Source: Clostridiales bacterium
GTDB lineage: Bacteria > Bacillota > Clostridia > Christensenellales > Aristaeellaceae
Length of the DNA: 64,000 bases
Direction of reading: 5' to 3'
Assembly: GCA_015056365.1 (NCBI GenBank)
Contig: SVGM01000013.1
Span: forward strand, 1-64,000
How positions within the stretch are numbered: position 1 is the stretch's first letter; the number at the start of each line of letters is the position of its first letter. The notes beneath the pieces were generated by a model. That model saw nothing but the letters and a program-made list of their open reading frames with translations, made no database searches and was not told the DNA's origin. Shown in pieces: positions 28,801 to 35,897 of this stretch. The position numbers and the translations under genes were made by a program.

Positions 28801-30932
28801 AATACACCTGGACGGAAGGCGAGATGCCCGAGGGCTACAGCCTGACGGACAGCAGTGTCAACGGTACGGTAACCACCCTGACCAACAGTTACACGCCCGC
28901 GACCACTTCCGCTACGGTGAAGAAGGTCTGGGACGACGCCAACAACCAGGACGGCAAGCGGCCCGAAAGCCTGACCGTCACCCTGAGCAATGGTGAGAGC
29001 GTGACGCTGAACGAGGCCAACGGCTGGACCGCCACCATTGATAACCTGCCCAAGTATGCCGATGGCGAAGAAATCAAGTACACCTGGACGGAAGGTGAAA
29101 TGCCTGCTGGCTACAGCCTGACGGATACCAGCGTCAGCGGCACGGTGACTACCCTGACCAACAGCTACACGCCCGACACTACCGAAGTGACCGGTACTAA
29201 GACTTGGATTGACGCCGACAATCAGGATGGTATCCGTCCTGCTTCCATCACCATCAATCTGCTGGCAGACGGTACTGTGGTCGACACGGTTACTGTGAGC
29301 GAAGCGGAGGCCTGGAAGTGGAGTTTCACCGATCTGCCCAAGTATGCTGCCGGCGTTGAAATCAGCTACACTATCACCGAGGAAACCGTGCCCGGATACA
29401 CCGCCGAAGTGAAGGGCCACGATGTGACCAACACGCATGAACCGGAGACGGTTGACATCACCGGCAGCAAGACCTGGAATGACATTGACAACTACTATCT
29501 CAAGCGTCCGGAAAGCATCACCATCCGTCTCTACGCTGATGGCGTAGCGATTGATAGCAAGGTCGTCAGCAAAGCTGACAACTGGCGCTGGACCTTCGCT
29601 GAACTGCCTGTGTACAAAGCAGGCGCGGTTGGTCGAAAAATCAACTATACCATCTCTGAAGATTCGGTTGCCGGCTATACTACGACGCTTATGGGAAATA
29701 ATGTGCGCAACAGCCTGAATCTGGTTGAGTTCATCAAGCTGGATGAACAGACCGGCAAACCTCTTCCCGGTGCACAGTTTGCGCTCTATGAAGGAGGCGC
29801 CGCTACCGCCGGTCTGGGCAGACCTGTTGAAACCTGGACCTCCGGCACCAGCAGCAAGATCCTTACCGGTCTGAAGGTAGGTCAAACCTACACCATCGTT
29901 GAAACGAAGGCGCCTGCCGGCTTTGTACCCATGACACCCTTCGTGTTCACGGTTGAACTCACAGATGTGCCCGGCTCGTACCGCAGATTCTCCGCCAGCA
30001 ACTGTCATGAGTACCGTTTCCGCAAGTTGGACGGCGATACCTACGGTATTGTATCGGGTGCTTATCTGGCCATCATGCAGGGCGATACAGAGATTGAGTC
30101 CTGGGTTACCAGCGACAGCAATGACGGCTGGTATTCGGTGGCAGATCATCGCATGGTTACGGGCGTAGAGTATACGCTTGTGGAGAAATTGGCGCCCTCA
30201 GGATACCTGACAGCAGAGCCCATACACTTCACCATCAGCCCCGAGAATGGCATGCTGGTTGTTAATGGCGAGAATACCAACAAGGCGACCCTGATCATGT
30301 ATGATAATCCCATTCCCAACGTAACGTCTGCTCCTCAGACTACCTCGCTTGAGATCACGGTGACCAAGCGCTGGGAAGACAAGGACAACATTCTGGGGCT
30401 GCGACCTGAAAAAATCACAGTCTATCTCTACCAGAAGGAACGCTCTGCAGACGATTATCCCGCTGAACCCTACATGACGGTTGAGATGATGTCCAACGGC
30501 GAAAATGAGTGGACGTTCACCTTCTCGGGTTTGCCGCGCACCAGTTCTTCGGGTTTCCTGTATGACTACATGGCCATGGAGGAAGAGGTTCCCGGCTATA
30601 CAGTGAGATATCTCAATAACGGTCGCACCATCATCAACGCCATTCCTGAAGAGGATTATCCGCCCACGCCCACTCCCACGCTGCCCAATGTGACGCCGAC
30701 TCCGACGCCTACCGGACGCGTGCCTTACGGCGTACGGATGGTGGATGGTGAATGGGTCTATATTGACGAGTATGGCATGCCCCTCGGCAGTGTGCCTGTG
30801 ACCGGCGATGAGACCAACTTCGTCCTGTGGGGGATGGCTGTGGCACTGCCTATGCTAGCAGCCGCGCTAGCCGCAGTGGAGATCCGCCGCCGCAAGAAGG
30901 TCGCTGCAGCACGCCGTCAGTCGGCAGAATAA
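22854..30932 (+). CDS. giant cell-wall-anchored adhesin with Cna-B and SpaA-type domains
   Basis: A 2692-residue surface protein. A signal peptide (about 1-32) is followed by about 1200 residues of beta-rich domains of uncertain type. SpaA/prealbumin-like domains begin near residues 1251 and 1389. Nine Cna-B-type domains with the K-W-D/E-D-x-x-N-x-x-x-x-R-P signature begin near 1509, 1619, 1738, 1830, 1922, 2014, 2108, 2199 and 2498; two more SpaA-like domains lie near 2289 and 2386. These folds usually form Lys-Asn isopeptide bonds. A Pro/Thr stalk leads to VPVTGD (2647-2652), a membrane helix and RRRKK, a sortase signal with V in place of L. AAAGGAGTCC precedes the ATG. No sortase lies in the window. 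Confidence 0.9.
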   Translation: MSKWNRNLLRRMSALLMCLCMLLGNVNITLADEAYVFFSEPIQPIVRKSAAAAASVPLQDYTTYQFDLWADRNQTSLPEIVEDGQSLFFQMAFDLINTADGAMYQLRQDYIDGKIDANTVFTCDIGFLPLLQDTKYPTSYDSPDNQAIDDTTGIEVFRWWVDEAGKQICLSFSQEIMEDNGTISGAKLSFEGHLNTDGKDDNGELNFGVNEDSVSLVARQGYALNKAAGTPYFSTDAGTYLVDYTVTLSLEQNMSLSSIDGGGLYHAALTLEDTVVSGGALTGTLYGSPVVTAPEGEAASVTVANSGVVNTMTIASPDNILNKGTYTIVYRMKVEQNAALNKLSGYSDAQKTNTVELKENGSSLKKALTAAAKIAWDKVTENQFQIDKNVFLEKGPDYAGVYYDEDAKKYYVDFRVVVYVREPVQTFTVTDKVNYAMSFRTPDEVPAMLEGVDVSETYWSNDIHTATLSPAPSGITVVNQIENGANVVTVTAAPGAVLQPGAYHLRLPADVTGAVEKTLSNVYPQTYSNTAYLTSVDGQSTTESKEYKQAIPKYDETIKDGGYEVNSNGEIILYNGKPVIRWDVYFGWNFYNTITFVDSMTNMELLVNSTYPFEIHSFTNRNTYKERLASLTSATDTSYITFTEALDGFTFNNKTLGTNADQSSVKLYKLVYFTQPVEAENAAGYVTDGLKNSYVIDYKSPFGEGFKGGPVPGESEPTLSSAGRLFVKKTHVIEINDLLTKWKITADNQQKKIPFANFGELAIVDVVPRNQSIGEVTVEYNEEWPFVVELTCNNKAKTKVTLEEGTHYSIVRKLEGYDFGENGKHGFAVILDMEAVAEVLEANEANTFLTIDVYCYLRNERQPYGKNYELKNDGGLSYTTNGFRLQEYINGKYSRGFSTKRKEKPLYGDYYDPDASKTYTDHTGGTATTWNSDGAYDTNASNGDGKQEILWKIFIGAREFENNPDPVVVTITDTMSDNLMFPTYEGKELADLFLIESEDLPGHTIQPDFVTLDGQTFTLQFTVPGGRWTGVQNKSCDVYITYHTVIKPEALMDALDSADEAATEVVLSYSNTATLEWNGDAHTIPDSSGSQTFKTMMLGKSAEIVSAVSEIEYKIVINENGLPLNNGNPLVLEDELGAGKDSFLYRDDSVTLVNLDTGDTLAASSQVTDHTYTITWAKGDTKGFTISVPDEQRLQLTYRVKPLTGIGDKTPELINSASLNGKTDSNTQNSFQVSASNQEATYTPAPGNAAIAVRKLEGDSSVEVLLQGAVFEVYAVNADGTLGDLIYLETEDGEQTPARWTTDGLGKFRAEFPFNRFDTVICLKEVQAPAGYTISETGEWYFYFSTKDAQYANDAVKATVEKLNADGKHVQQAYSDAVYQLNVENMPVTCDLRIEKISDSGASLDGAEFILQNAKGDQISGPSVAEENGVFAYVFSDLKSGDYTLTETKAPEGYELGEQSQWSITLDSVSSSVSINWAEGTSDTLKGYVTCGTQNGAAVLTVINDEIPVMDVIVEKQWDDVDNAFSMRPESITVYLWQNNTDPDEDDEPYDAAVIVPDQAGSWNHIFAGLLVYDENDLPYTYTVTEEAVTGYTTSIDQAESNDGSDDLLYQISNRLDTVDITVEKIWDDAGNQAGKRPEQITFSLLHVVDAQSGETTPVLMNGVPYHYTMNAPANNPDTWSYTFASLPKYDAQGNEIDYIVSEEVAYEDGFEYSNDSNNLAVVDDNDPYSMTLTNSYTPATTSATVKKVWDDANNQDGKRPESLTVTLSNGESVTLNEANGWTATIDNLPKYADGEEIEYTWTEGEMPEGYSLTDSSVNGTVTTLTNSYTPATTSATVKKVWDDANNQDGKQPESLTVTLSNGQSVTLNEANGWTATIDNLPRYADGEEIEYTWMEGEMPEGYSLTHSSVNGTVTTLTNSYTPATTSATVKKVWDDANNQDGKRPESLTVTLSNGESVTLNEANGWTATIDNLPKYADGEEIEYTWTEGEMPEGYSLTDSSVNGTVTTLTNSYTPATTSATVKKVWDDANNQDGKRPESLTVTLSNGESVTLNEANGWTATIDNLPKYADGEEIKYTWTEGEMPAGYSLTDTSVSGTVTTLTNSYTPDTTEVTGTKTWIDADNQDGIRPASITINLLADGTVVDTVTVSEAEAWKWSFTDLPKYAAGVEISYTITEETVPGYTAEVKGHDVTNTHEPETVDITGSKTWNDIDNYYLKRPESITIRLYADGVAIDSKVVSKADNWRWTFAELPVYKAGAVGRKINYTISEDSVAGYTTTLMGNNVRNSLNLVEFIKLDEQTGKPLPGAQFALYEGGAATAGLGRPVETWTSGTSSKILTGLKVGQTYTIVETKAPAGFVPMTPFVFTVELTDVPGSYRRFSASNCHEYRFRKLDGDTYGIVSGAYLAIMQGDTEIESWVTSDSNDGWYSVADHRMVTGVEYTLVEKLAPSGYLTAEPIHFTISPENGMLVVNGENTNKATLIMYDNPIPNVTSAPQTTSLEITVTKRWEDKDNILGLRPEKITVYLYQKERSADDYPAEPYMTVEMMSNGENEWTFTFSGLPRTSSSGFLYDYMAMEEEVPGYTVRYLNNGRTIINAIPEEDYPPTPTPTLPNVTPTPTPTGRVPYGVRMVDGEWVYIDEYGMPLGSVPVTGDETNFVLWGMAVALPMLAAALAAVEIRRRKKVAAARRQSAE
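28065..29168 (+). repeat. four tandem 276-bp (92-codon) Cna-B repeats
   Basis: Units begin at 28065, 28341, 28617 and 28893, all in frame. Units 1 and 3 differ at only about three bases; unit 4 is close to unit 3 until its last third, where it grades into the diverged fifth unit. Unit 2 carries five amino-acid changes (K to Q, E to Q, K to R, T to M, D to H). Recent duplication or gene conversion is the simplest explanation. Confidence 0.97.
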
Positions 30933-30958
30933 CCCAATCAAAGATCGATTCTCTGTGG

Positions 30959-30996
30959 AACTCAAAGGAAGCCGCATTTGCGGCTTCCTTTGAGTT
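30959..30996 (+). terminator. hairpin after the adhesin gene
   Basis: AACTCAAAGGAAGCCGC pairs with GCGGCTTCCTTTGAGTT, a near-perfect long stem. The T-run after it is poor (ATGGG), so termination may rely on the stem alone. Confidence 0.65.
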
Positions 30997-31086
30997 ATGG
31001 GTCTGCCGAACGGTCTTTTCTGCTGCGATGTCGCTAAGAAGTCACCGACAAGGCAATAATACGCAAACACATACGGAGGAATGGAT

Positions 31087-31581
31087 ATGTTCAGAGAAAT
31101 GCGAAAAGCAGGGCAGCAATTATCCTATGAAGAAACTGTCTGGATTCTGGAGAATGGCTCCTCGGGCGTGCTTGCCCTTTTGGGTGACGAGGACTATCCT
31201 TATGCTGTTCCTCTCAGCTATGCATACGCTGACGGCAAACTGTATTTCCACGGCGCGCCTGCAGGCCACAAAATGGATGCGGCGCTCCGCCGCAGCAAGG
31301 CATCTTTCTGCGTGGTGGAGCAGGATCAGGTGGTGCCGGATGCCTATACCACCCATTATCGCAGCGTGATCGCCTTTGGCAGAGTTCGTCTGCTGCAGGA
31401 TGCAGCCGCCAAGCAGAAAGCAATGCTGTTGCTGGCGGGCAAGTATCGTCCCCAAGCAGCTGCAGCACAGCATCAGCGGGCCATGGAATGCGACCTGCCC
31501 ATGCTGGCGGTATTGGAGATGACGATTGAGCATCTCACCGGCAAGCAGGCAGCTGCGCTTGCCAAAGCGCAACGGACATAA
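31087..31581 (+). CDS. pyridoxamine 5'-phosphate oxidase-like (NimA-type) flavin protein
   Basis: 164 residues of the FMN-binding split-barrel family. AVPLSYAYADGKLYFHGAPAGHKMDALR-like sequence near residue 40-70 is the common pattern of the NimA/PNPOx-like group; YTTHYRSVIAFGRVRLL follows. Related proteins reduce nitroimidazoles or bind flavin or heme, but the substrate cannot be told. ATG at 31087 has the right distance from GGAGG; ATG at 31081 is too close. Confidence 0.85.
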   Translation: MFREMRKAGQQLSYEETVWILENGSSGVLALLGDEDYPYAVPLSYAYADGKLYFHGAPAGHKMDAALRRSKASFCVVEQDQVVPDAYTTHYRSVIAFGRVRLLQDAAAKQKAMLLLAGKYRPQAAAAQHQRAMECDLPMLAVLEMTIEHLTGKQAAALAKAQRT

Positions 31582-31628
31582 CATAGCTATGCGTTTGATG
31601 CGCCCGGAGCACCAAAATAGAATAGAAA

Positions 31629-31661
31629 GGCCGCCGCAACCTCTCGTGGGATGCGGCGGCC
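31629..31661 (-). terminator. terminator of the SH3b protein gene (probably bidirectional)
   Basis: GGCCGCCGC and GCGGCGGCC around a 15-base loop between convergent genes. On the minus strand it is followed by TTTCTATTCTATTTTG; on the plus strand only by GCTTTG. Confidence 0.85.
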
Positions 31662-31710
31662 GCTTTGTAATGCTTTTGCAGTCTGATGAGAAAAGGACCT
31701 TTGTATTCAG

Positions 31711-32655
31711 TTATTTCTTGACAGTGAAGAAGTAACGGCTCACATAGCCGTCTACACCGTCGATGGTGACCTTGCACCATACGTCGCCCACTTCGTTGAC
31801 AGTGATTTCCGTGCCGACGGGCAGCGCCTTGATGATGGGGGCGCTCAGGCCGGCAGCGCTGCGGAAGTTAACGATGCTGTTACCGTTGGGGTTGGACAGC
31901 TTGGCGGCAAAGGGCGTGGCAGGATAGCTGCTGGAGGCGGAGGAAGAGGATACGCTGATGAACTTCTTCATCATGTAGCCCTTCAGATTGCCCACCGTTA
32001 CCTTGTAGAAGTCACCGCTTTCGCCGGTGATGGTGACTGCAGTTCCGTTGCGGAAATAGCCCAGGACACGGGCGTCAGTGCTGGCGGTTTCGCGGAGCAG
32101 CAGCACCTGATTGGCACCGGGATTCTTAACCACACCCTGCTTGGTGGCGGTGGAAGAATTACCGGTGGAGCCGCTCTGGATGGAGCTGGTCAGGTAACGG
32201 CTGGCCATGTAACCTTCCTGCTCGCCAATCTGCACCTTGTACCATTCGTTGCCGCGACTGAGCACCTTGACGGCGGTTCCGGGCTTGAAGCTGGTAAGGA
32301 TATCGCTTTCATAGGAGGGCTTGTTGCGCAGGTTCAGGCCGATGCCGGTATTGGTGCGCACATACATGGTGTTTTCGGAGGCGCCGACCGTGAGATACTT
32401 GCTCATGACGTAGCCATCCTTGCCGTTGACGGTTACTTTGCTCCAGTCGCCGGTGGTCTCGTGCACGGTCATCCAGGTGCCGGTGGGATACTGACCCAGC
32501 ACAGAAGCCTCCAGAGAGGGCTCCTTGCGCAGATTCAAACCGCCGCCCTGAACCACCATGTAGCTTTCGGCCATGGAAGCAATGGGCATTGCCAGCGCAG
32601 TGGCCATGGCCAGCGTGCGGAGGCATCTTTTGTATTGATGATTTTTGTTGTGCAT
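31711..32655 (-). CDS. secreted protein with four bacterial SH3 domains
   Basis: 314 residues. A signal peptide (TLAMATALAMPIASMAES, cut near residue 29) precedes four SH3b domains starting near residues 34, 100, 185 and 255, each with an LNLR/LLLR/VNFR strand, a G(T)xV turn and a GYV/GYM ending. Such domains bind peptidoglycan peptides or other envelope polymers. No catalytic domain is present, so it is probably a wall-binding or scaffold protein. AAAGGAGG lies 10 bases before the ATG. Alone in its transcript. Confidence 0.9.
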   Translation of the reverse strand: MHNKNHQYKRCLRTLAMATALAMPIASMAESYMVVQGGGLNLRKEPSLEASVLGQYPTGTWMTVHETTGDWSKVTVNGKDGYVMSKYLTVGASENTMYVRTNTGIGLNLRNKPSYESDILTSFKPGTAVKVLSRGNEWYKVQIGEQEGYMASRYLTSSIQSGSTGNSSTATKQGVVKNPGANQVLLLRETASTDARVLGYFRNGTAVTITGESGDFYKVTVGNLKGYMMKKFISVSSSSASSSYPATPFAAKLSNPNGNSIVNFRSAAGLSAPIIKALPVGTEITVNEVGDVWCKVTIDGVDGYVSRYFFTVKK

Positions 32656-32993
32656 TAGGGGGATACCTCCTTTTGTTCAATCATGGCTGCTGTTCAGCGG
32701 CCATTCGCTCATTTGACGGCGAAACAAGGGCGAAACTTGCATATATTCGCGATCCATGCGTGCCAATGTATACCGGTATTGTCATTGGACGCCAGAAAAC
32801 TGGCTGATTTCGTCAGCCTATGATTGATGTGATTGCGAAAAAACCTGACTTTTTGAGTGAGTGGACTGGATAAAGAAGGAATGAGGCGCAAAGCAAGCTC
32901 TGAGCACAGCTGGCTGTGCTGCCAAGCATTGTTGGGGGTGAGAACGATGTAGCTGGGCAACCTAGCCCACGCCGATGAAAGGAGGCTGCCGGA
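32656..32993 (+). other. 338-bp intergenic region with a possible structured leader before the PRC-barrel gene
   Basis: No gene is supported. On the plus strand two clean hairpins precede the PRC-barrel gene: GCACAGC..GCTGTGC at about 32912-32927 and TGGGC..GCCCA at about 32955-32970. The segment also has GCGCAAAGC and GTAGCTGGGCAACC, which recall parts of the c-di-GMP-I riboswitch, but the GAAA-capped stem is missing. No confident sigma-A promoter was found. Confidence 0.35.
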
Positions 32994-33482
32994 ATGCTGA
33001 CAACACTCAACCGTCTTGTGGGACTGCCGGTGATTTGGCAGGGAAAACAGATGGGACTGGTAGAGCGGGGCGTACCGGACACGCAGGCGAATCATCTGAG
33101 CGGACTGGTGATCAGGCGGGGAATGCGTGCGGCGAAGTGGGTGCCGTCGCAGGCAGTAACGATGATCGGACAGCAATGCGTGATGGTTCGTGGAAAACCC
33201 AAGCGGATCCCTCGTGATCTGCCTGAACCAATGAAAAGGGTATATCTGGTCGACGGACAGTGCGTGGGAGAAGTGACGGATGCGGTGGTAGGAGCTGATT
33301 CTCTGAGGGTGTATGCGCTGGAGATTAGCAGCGGACCGCTGTACCGGTTGATGGGACAAAGAATGTATGCAGCCGACTACCGTGTGAGGCAGGAGAAGCT
33401 TCACACCGGAGAAGTGGTCGCGCCGAGGCTCCTTTCATGGGCGGAGATGGAGCGAATGTTGCAGGAGGAGGACGTGCCATGA
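32994..33482 (+). CDS. PRC-barrel domain protein
   Basis: 162 residues with two PRC-barrel-like modules: NRLVGLPVIWQGKQMGLVERGVPD..LSGLVIRRG at the N-terminus and RVYLVDGQCVGEVTDAVVGAD..VYALEISSG in the second half. PRC-barrel proteins act in RNA processing or as sporulation-associated YlmC/YmxH-like proteins. No signal or membrane segment. AAAGGAGG before the ATG; overlaps the next small gene by 4 bp. Confidence 0.8.
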   Translation: MLTTLNRLVGLPVIWQGKQMGLVERGVPDTQANHLSGLVIRRGMRAAKWVPSQAVTMIGQQCVMVRGKPKRIPRDLPEPMKRVYLVDGQCVGEVTDAVVGADSLRVYALEISSGPLYRLMGQRMYAADYRVRQEKLHTGEVVAPRLLSWAEMERMLQEEDVP

Positions 33483-33622
33483 ACATGCTCAAAACGATGA
33501 TGGCAGGCGCTGTGGGCTTTGCCGTCGGCGCAGGCGCCATGCTGATGCCTGGTAACCAGAAAATGAAGCGTCAGGCGCAACGTCAGATGGACAAACTGAT
33601 GAAAATGGCCAAAAGTTGGTAA
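33479..33622 (+). CDS. small membrane protein (YtxH-like)
   Basis: 47 residues: one short hydrophobic helix (TMMAGAVGFAVGAGAMLM) followed by a basic Lys/Gln/Met-rich amphipathic tail. The layout recalls small YtxH-like proteins, but it is too short to assign. ATG overlaps the PRC-barrel stop (ATGA) with GGAGGAGG upstream, which supports real translation. Confidence 0.7.
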   Translation: MNMLKTMMAGAVGFAVGAGAMLMPGNQKMKRQAQRQMDKLMKMAKSW

Positions 33623-33628
33623 TGTTGT

Positions 33629-33657
33629 GCGGGATGCGGAGATGCTTCGCATCCCGC
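33629..33657 (+). terminator. hairpin after PRC-barrel operon
   Basis: GCGGGATGCG, 9-base loop, CGCATCCCGC, 6 bases after the stop codon. No T-run follows, so it may be leaky and let transcription reach the transporter gene. Confidence 0.55.
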
Positions 33658-33704
33658 GCCGTCTATTGGCCCATTCTGAAGAATGAGCAAAGGAGGCTCT
33701 TTTC

Positions 33705-34763
33705 ATGCAAAGCCGGTTTCGGGTGAAGCAACTGGCGATTGTGGCTATCAGTGCTTTGCTTGTGTGGTTTGCACGCCGCTTGGTGTGGCAGGCGGCAGTT
33801 CAGTTGTTTTGCGGACTGCTGGTAGCCCTGACTGCTTTGCCGATGATGAAACTGTATGAGCGTAAACTTTCCCCAGGGCTGGCTGCGTCGCTGGCTGTCA
33901 CCACCCTAAGCGCCCTGGGTATTCTGCTGCTGCTCGTATTTGTTCCTGCACTGATGAAACAAGGACGGCAACTCATCGCGCTCTTGCCGCAAATGTATGA
34001 ACAGGCAGGTACCTATATGCGTCGGGGAGAGGAATGGCTCCTGAGCAATGGCATAACGATCCATGAAGAAATGAGGGAGTCGCTGCTGGGACGAGGCAAG
34101 CAGCTGCTGAGCAATGCGGCGCCTGCGATGCTCGCCTGGGCGCAGGGAGTGGCAGGTGGACTGAGCAAGTGGCTGCTAGCGCCAGTGTTTGCCTATTATT
34201 TTCTGCGGGATCGGAAACGGATCGGCGAGTGGCTGTTGCTTTTGCTGCCGGTGGAAAAACGGAGCGTCACCATACGGCTGCTTCGGGAGATTCGCAGGGA
34301 GATATCCGGGTATCTGCGGGGGCAGTTGCTGATTTCATTGGCAGTAGGACTGCTGACGGCCGCCGGGCTGCTGATCTGCGGCGTCCCTGCATGGCTGCTT
34401 CTGGGATTCCTGATGGGGATTTTTGAGTTGATTCCATACATTGGTCCGTTCGTGGGTGGAGTGATCGTGCTGCTGTTCAGTCTGCAGGCAGGTCTGAACC
34501 GGATGCTGTGGGCGCTGGGTGTGGTGATTCTGGTGCAGCAGGTAGAAGGCAGCATGCTCTCTCCGCAGATGATGAGCGACGCGACCAGGCTACATCCGGT
34601 GACGGTACTGCTGTGCCTGATGCTGGGCGGAGCGGCAGGCGGTGTGGCGGGCATCTTGCTGGCGGTTCCGCTGGTGCTTTGCATCCGTGCCGGGCTGAGG
34701 GTTTTCAGCCTCAGTCGCACAGAACATATGCACGCTTTCCTCAGCAAAGAGCGAGAAAGGTAA
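33705..34763 (+). CDS. AI-2E-family (PerM/YtvI-like) transporter
   Basis: 352 residues with about eight membrane helices and a soluble loop at about 85-145. The motif [15 protein letters not shown] near residue 240 and the final [27 protein letters not shown] are the family signature. Members export varied small solutes; in Firmicutes YtvI-like members are often sporulation-linked. Substrate unknown. AAAGGAGG precedes the ATG. Confidence 0.9.
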   Translation: MQSRFRVKQLAIVAISALLVWFARRLVWQAAVQLFCGLLVALTALPMMKLYERKLSPGLAASLAVTTLSALGILLLLVFVPALMKQGRQLIALLPQMYEQAGTYMRRGEEWLLSNGITIHEEMRESLLGRGKQLLSNAAPAMLAWAQGVAGGLSKWLLAPVFAYYFLRDRKRIGEWLLLLLPVEKRSVTIRLLREIRREISGYLRGQLLISLAVGLLTAAGLLICGVPAWLLLGFLMGIFELIPYIGPFVGGVIVLLFSLQAGLNRMLWALGVVILVQQVEGSMLSPQMMSDATRLHPVTVLLCLMLGGAAGGVAGILLAVPLVLCIRAGLRVFSLSRTEHMHAFLSKERER

Positions 34764-34790
34764 AAAGTTCTTCATTTTGCTCGAAATGCT

Positions 34791-34818
34791 TTGCAAACGA
34801 AAAGAAACTGTGTATAAT
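34791..34818 (+). promoter_or_regulatory. promoter of ireB operon
   Basis: TTGCAA, 16-base spacer, TATAAT, about 40 bases before the start codon. Confidence 0.75.
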
Positions 34819-34860
34819 TATTTTGTACATCCTGTTTTGACAAGGAGGGCTCAGTCGGTG

Positions 34861-35118
34861 ATGGAAGTTGGAGGAACTGCTAAGTTTTCCCCCGTTATGG
34901 AGGGCGCAAGCGACGCCCGCGCTATTTTGAATCATGTTTATCGTGCGCTTCAGGCCAAGGGTTATGACCCCGTAACCCAGATCGTGGGCTATCTGATCTC
35001 CGGTGATCCCACCTATATCACCAGTTATATGCAGGCCCGCAGCATGATCTGCCGCGTTGAGCGGGACGAGATCATGGAAGAACTGGTCCGCGGCTATCTG
35101 CAGGGGCTCGACGCCTGA
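34861..35118 (+). CDS. ireB: IreB family (UPF0297) regulatory phosphoprotein
   Basis: 85 residues, almost entirely conserved family sequence: [38 protein letters not shown] and [22 protein letters not shown]. In Enterococcus IreB is a substrate of the IreK kinase and affects cephalosporin resistance. GTG at 34858 is a possible alternative start and has slightly better spacing from AAGGAGGG. First of ireB-ruvX-DUF1292, a standard Firmicute trio. Confidence 0.95.
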   Translation: MEVGGTAKFSPVMEGASDARAILNHVYRALQAKGYDPVTQIVGYLISGDPTYITSYMQARSMICRVERDEIMEELVRGYLQGLDA

Positions 35119-35558
35119 TGGCAGGGAAACGAGTGGTGGCGCTGGATGTGGGGGATGTGCGCATCGGCGTAGCTGTCAGCGATGAAAGCCGCATCATTGC
35201 GCAGCCGCTGGAAGTGTACAAGCGCGTTGGATACACGCCTGACTGCCGCTATGTACAGGGCGTGTGCCAGCGGTATGATACGGATCTGGTGCTGCTGGGT
35301 CTGCCGCTGAACATGGACGGCTCCTGCGGTCCGCAGGCGCAGAAAGCCATGGCTTTTGGGCAGGTGCTGGCAGATGCGGGGCTGCACGTGTTTTTTCAGG
35401 ATGAGCGGATGACCACCGTTACGGCGGAACGGGTGCTCATTGGTGGTAACGTGCGCCGTGAAGATCGGAAGAATTACGTAGACAAGCTGGCAGCAGCTGT
35501 GATTTTGGAACAATGGATCGCGTCGGGCGCACAGGTGCCGGACGACCAGGAAAAGTGA
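35118..35558 (+). CDS. ruvX: YqgF/RuvX-type pre-16S rRNA nuclease, Holliday junction resolvase fold
   Basis: 146 residues with RNase H-like fold. Acidic residues are visible at Asp10 (ALDVGDVRIGVAVSD), in FFQDERMTT and in NYVDKLAAAVIL; LVLLGLPLNMDGSCGPQ is the family block. The E. coli homologue matures the 5' end of 16S rRNA. The ATG overlaps the ireB stop. Confidence 0.95.
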   Translation: MAGKRVVALDVGDVRIGVAVSDESRIIAQPLEVYKRVGYTPDCRYVQGVCQRYDTDLVLLGLPLNMDGSCGPQAQKAMAFGQVLADAGLHVFFQDERMTTVTAERVLIGGNVRREDRKNYVDKLAAAVILEQWIASGAQVPDDQEK

Positions 35559-35568
35559 GGGTATTACC

Positions 35569-35895
35569 ATGGAAGAGAACAAGAATCTGGTTCAGCTTCA
35601 GGATGAAAACGGAAACGACGTCAACTTTGAACATCTCATGACGGTGGAGTACGAAGGCAGCTACTACGTGCTGCTGGAGGCAACCGAGGATATCGACGAC
35701 TGCATGGAAGGCGAAGCCATCATTCTCAAGATCGTCCGTGACGAGGAAAGCGATGAGGACGTATACGCCACCATCGAGGACGAGGACGAGCTCAACGCAG
35801 TGTTCAACAAATGCATGGAGATCATGGAAGAGGAAGACGCAGCGGCTGAGGCTATGGAGCTGGAGCCTGACGAGTTCGAAGAAGACGAGGAGTAA
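35569..35895 (+). CDS. DUF1292 (UPF0473) family acidic protein
   Basis: 108 residues, very acidic. NVNFEHLMTVEYEGSYYVLL and IILKIVRDEESDEDVYATIEDEDELNAVFNKC-type sequence match DUF1292, which almost always follows ruvX in Firmicutes. Function unknown. The last 15 residues are nearly all Glu/Asp. GAGGG ribosome-binding site. Confidence 0.92.
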   Translation: MEENKNLVQLQDENGNDVNFEHLMTVEYEGSYYVLLEATEDIDDCMEGEAIILKIVRDEESDEDVYATIEDEDELNAVFNKCMEIMEEEDAAAEAMELEPDEFEEDEE

Positions 35896-35897
35896 AT

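Noticed and set aside
28065..29168. Possible CRISPR-like or satellite repeat
   Set aside because: The 276-bp units are in frame, encode a known domain and have no spacers.
27675..30149. 824-codon ORF on the minus strand opposite the adhesin repeats
   Set aside because: Antisense frame kept open by the repeated, biased codons of the Cna-B units; no ribosome-binding site.
32813..32990. c-di-GMP-I (GEMM) riboswitch
   Set aside because: GCAAAGC and GTAGCTGGG..ACC pieces are present, but the GAAA-capped P2 stem and the GGCAAACC-type 5' strand are not, and the 3' piece pairs within itself as a simple hairpin.
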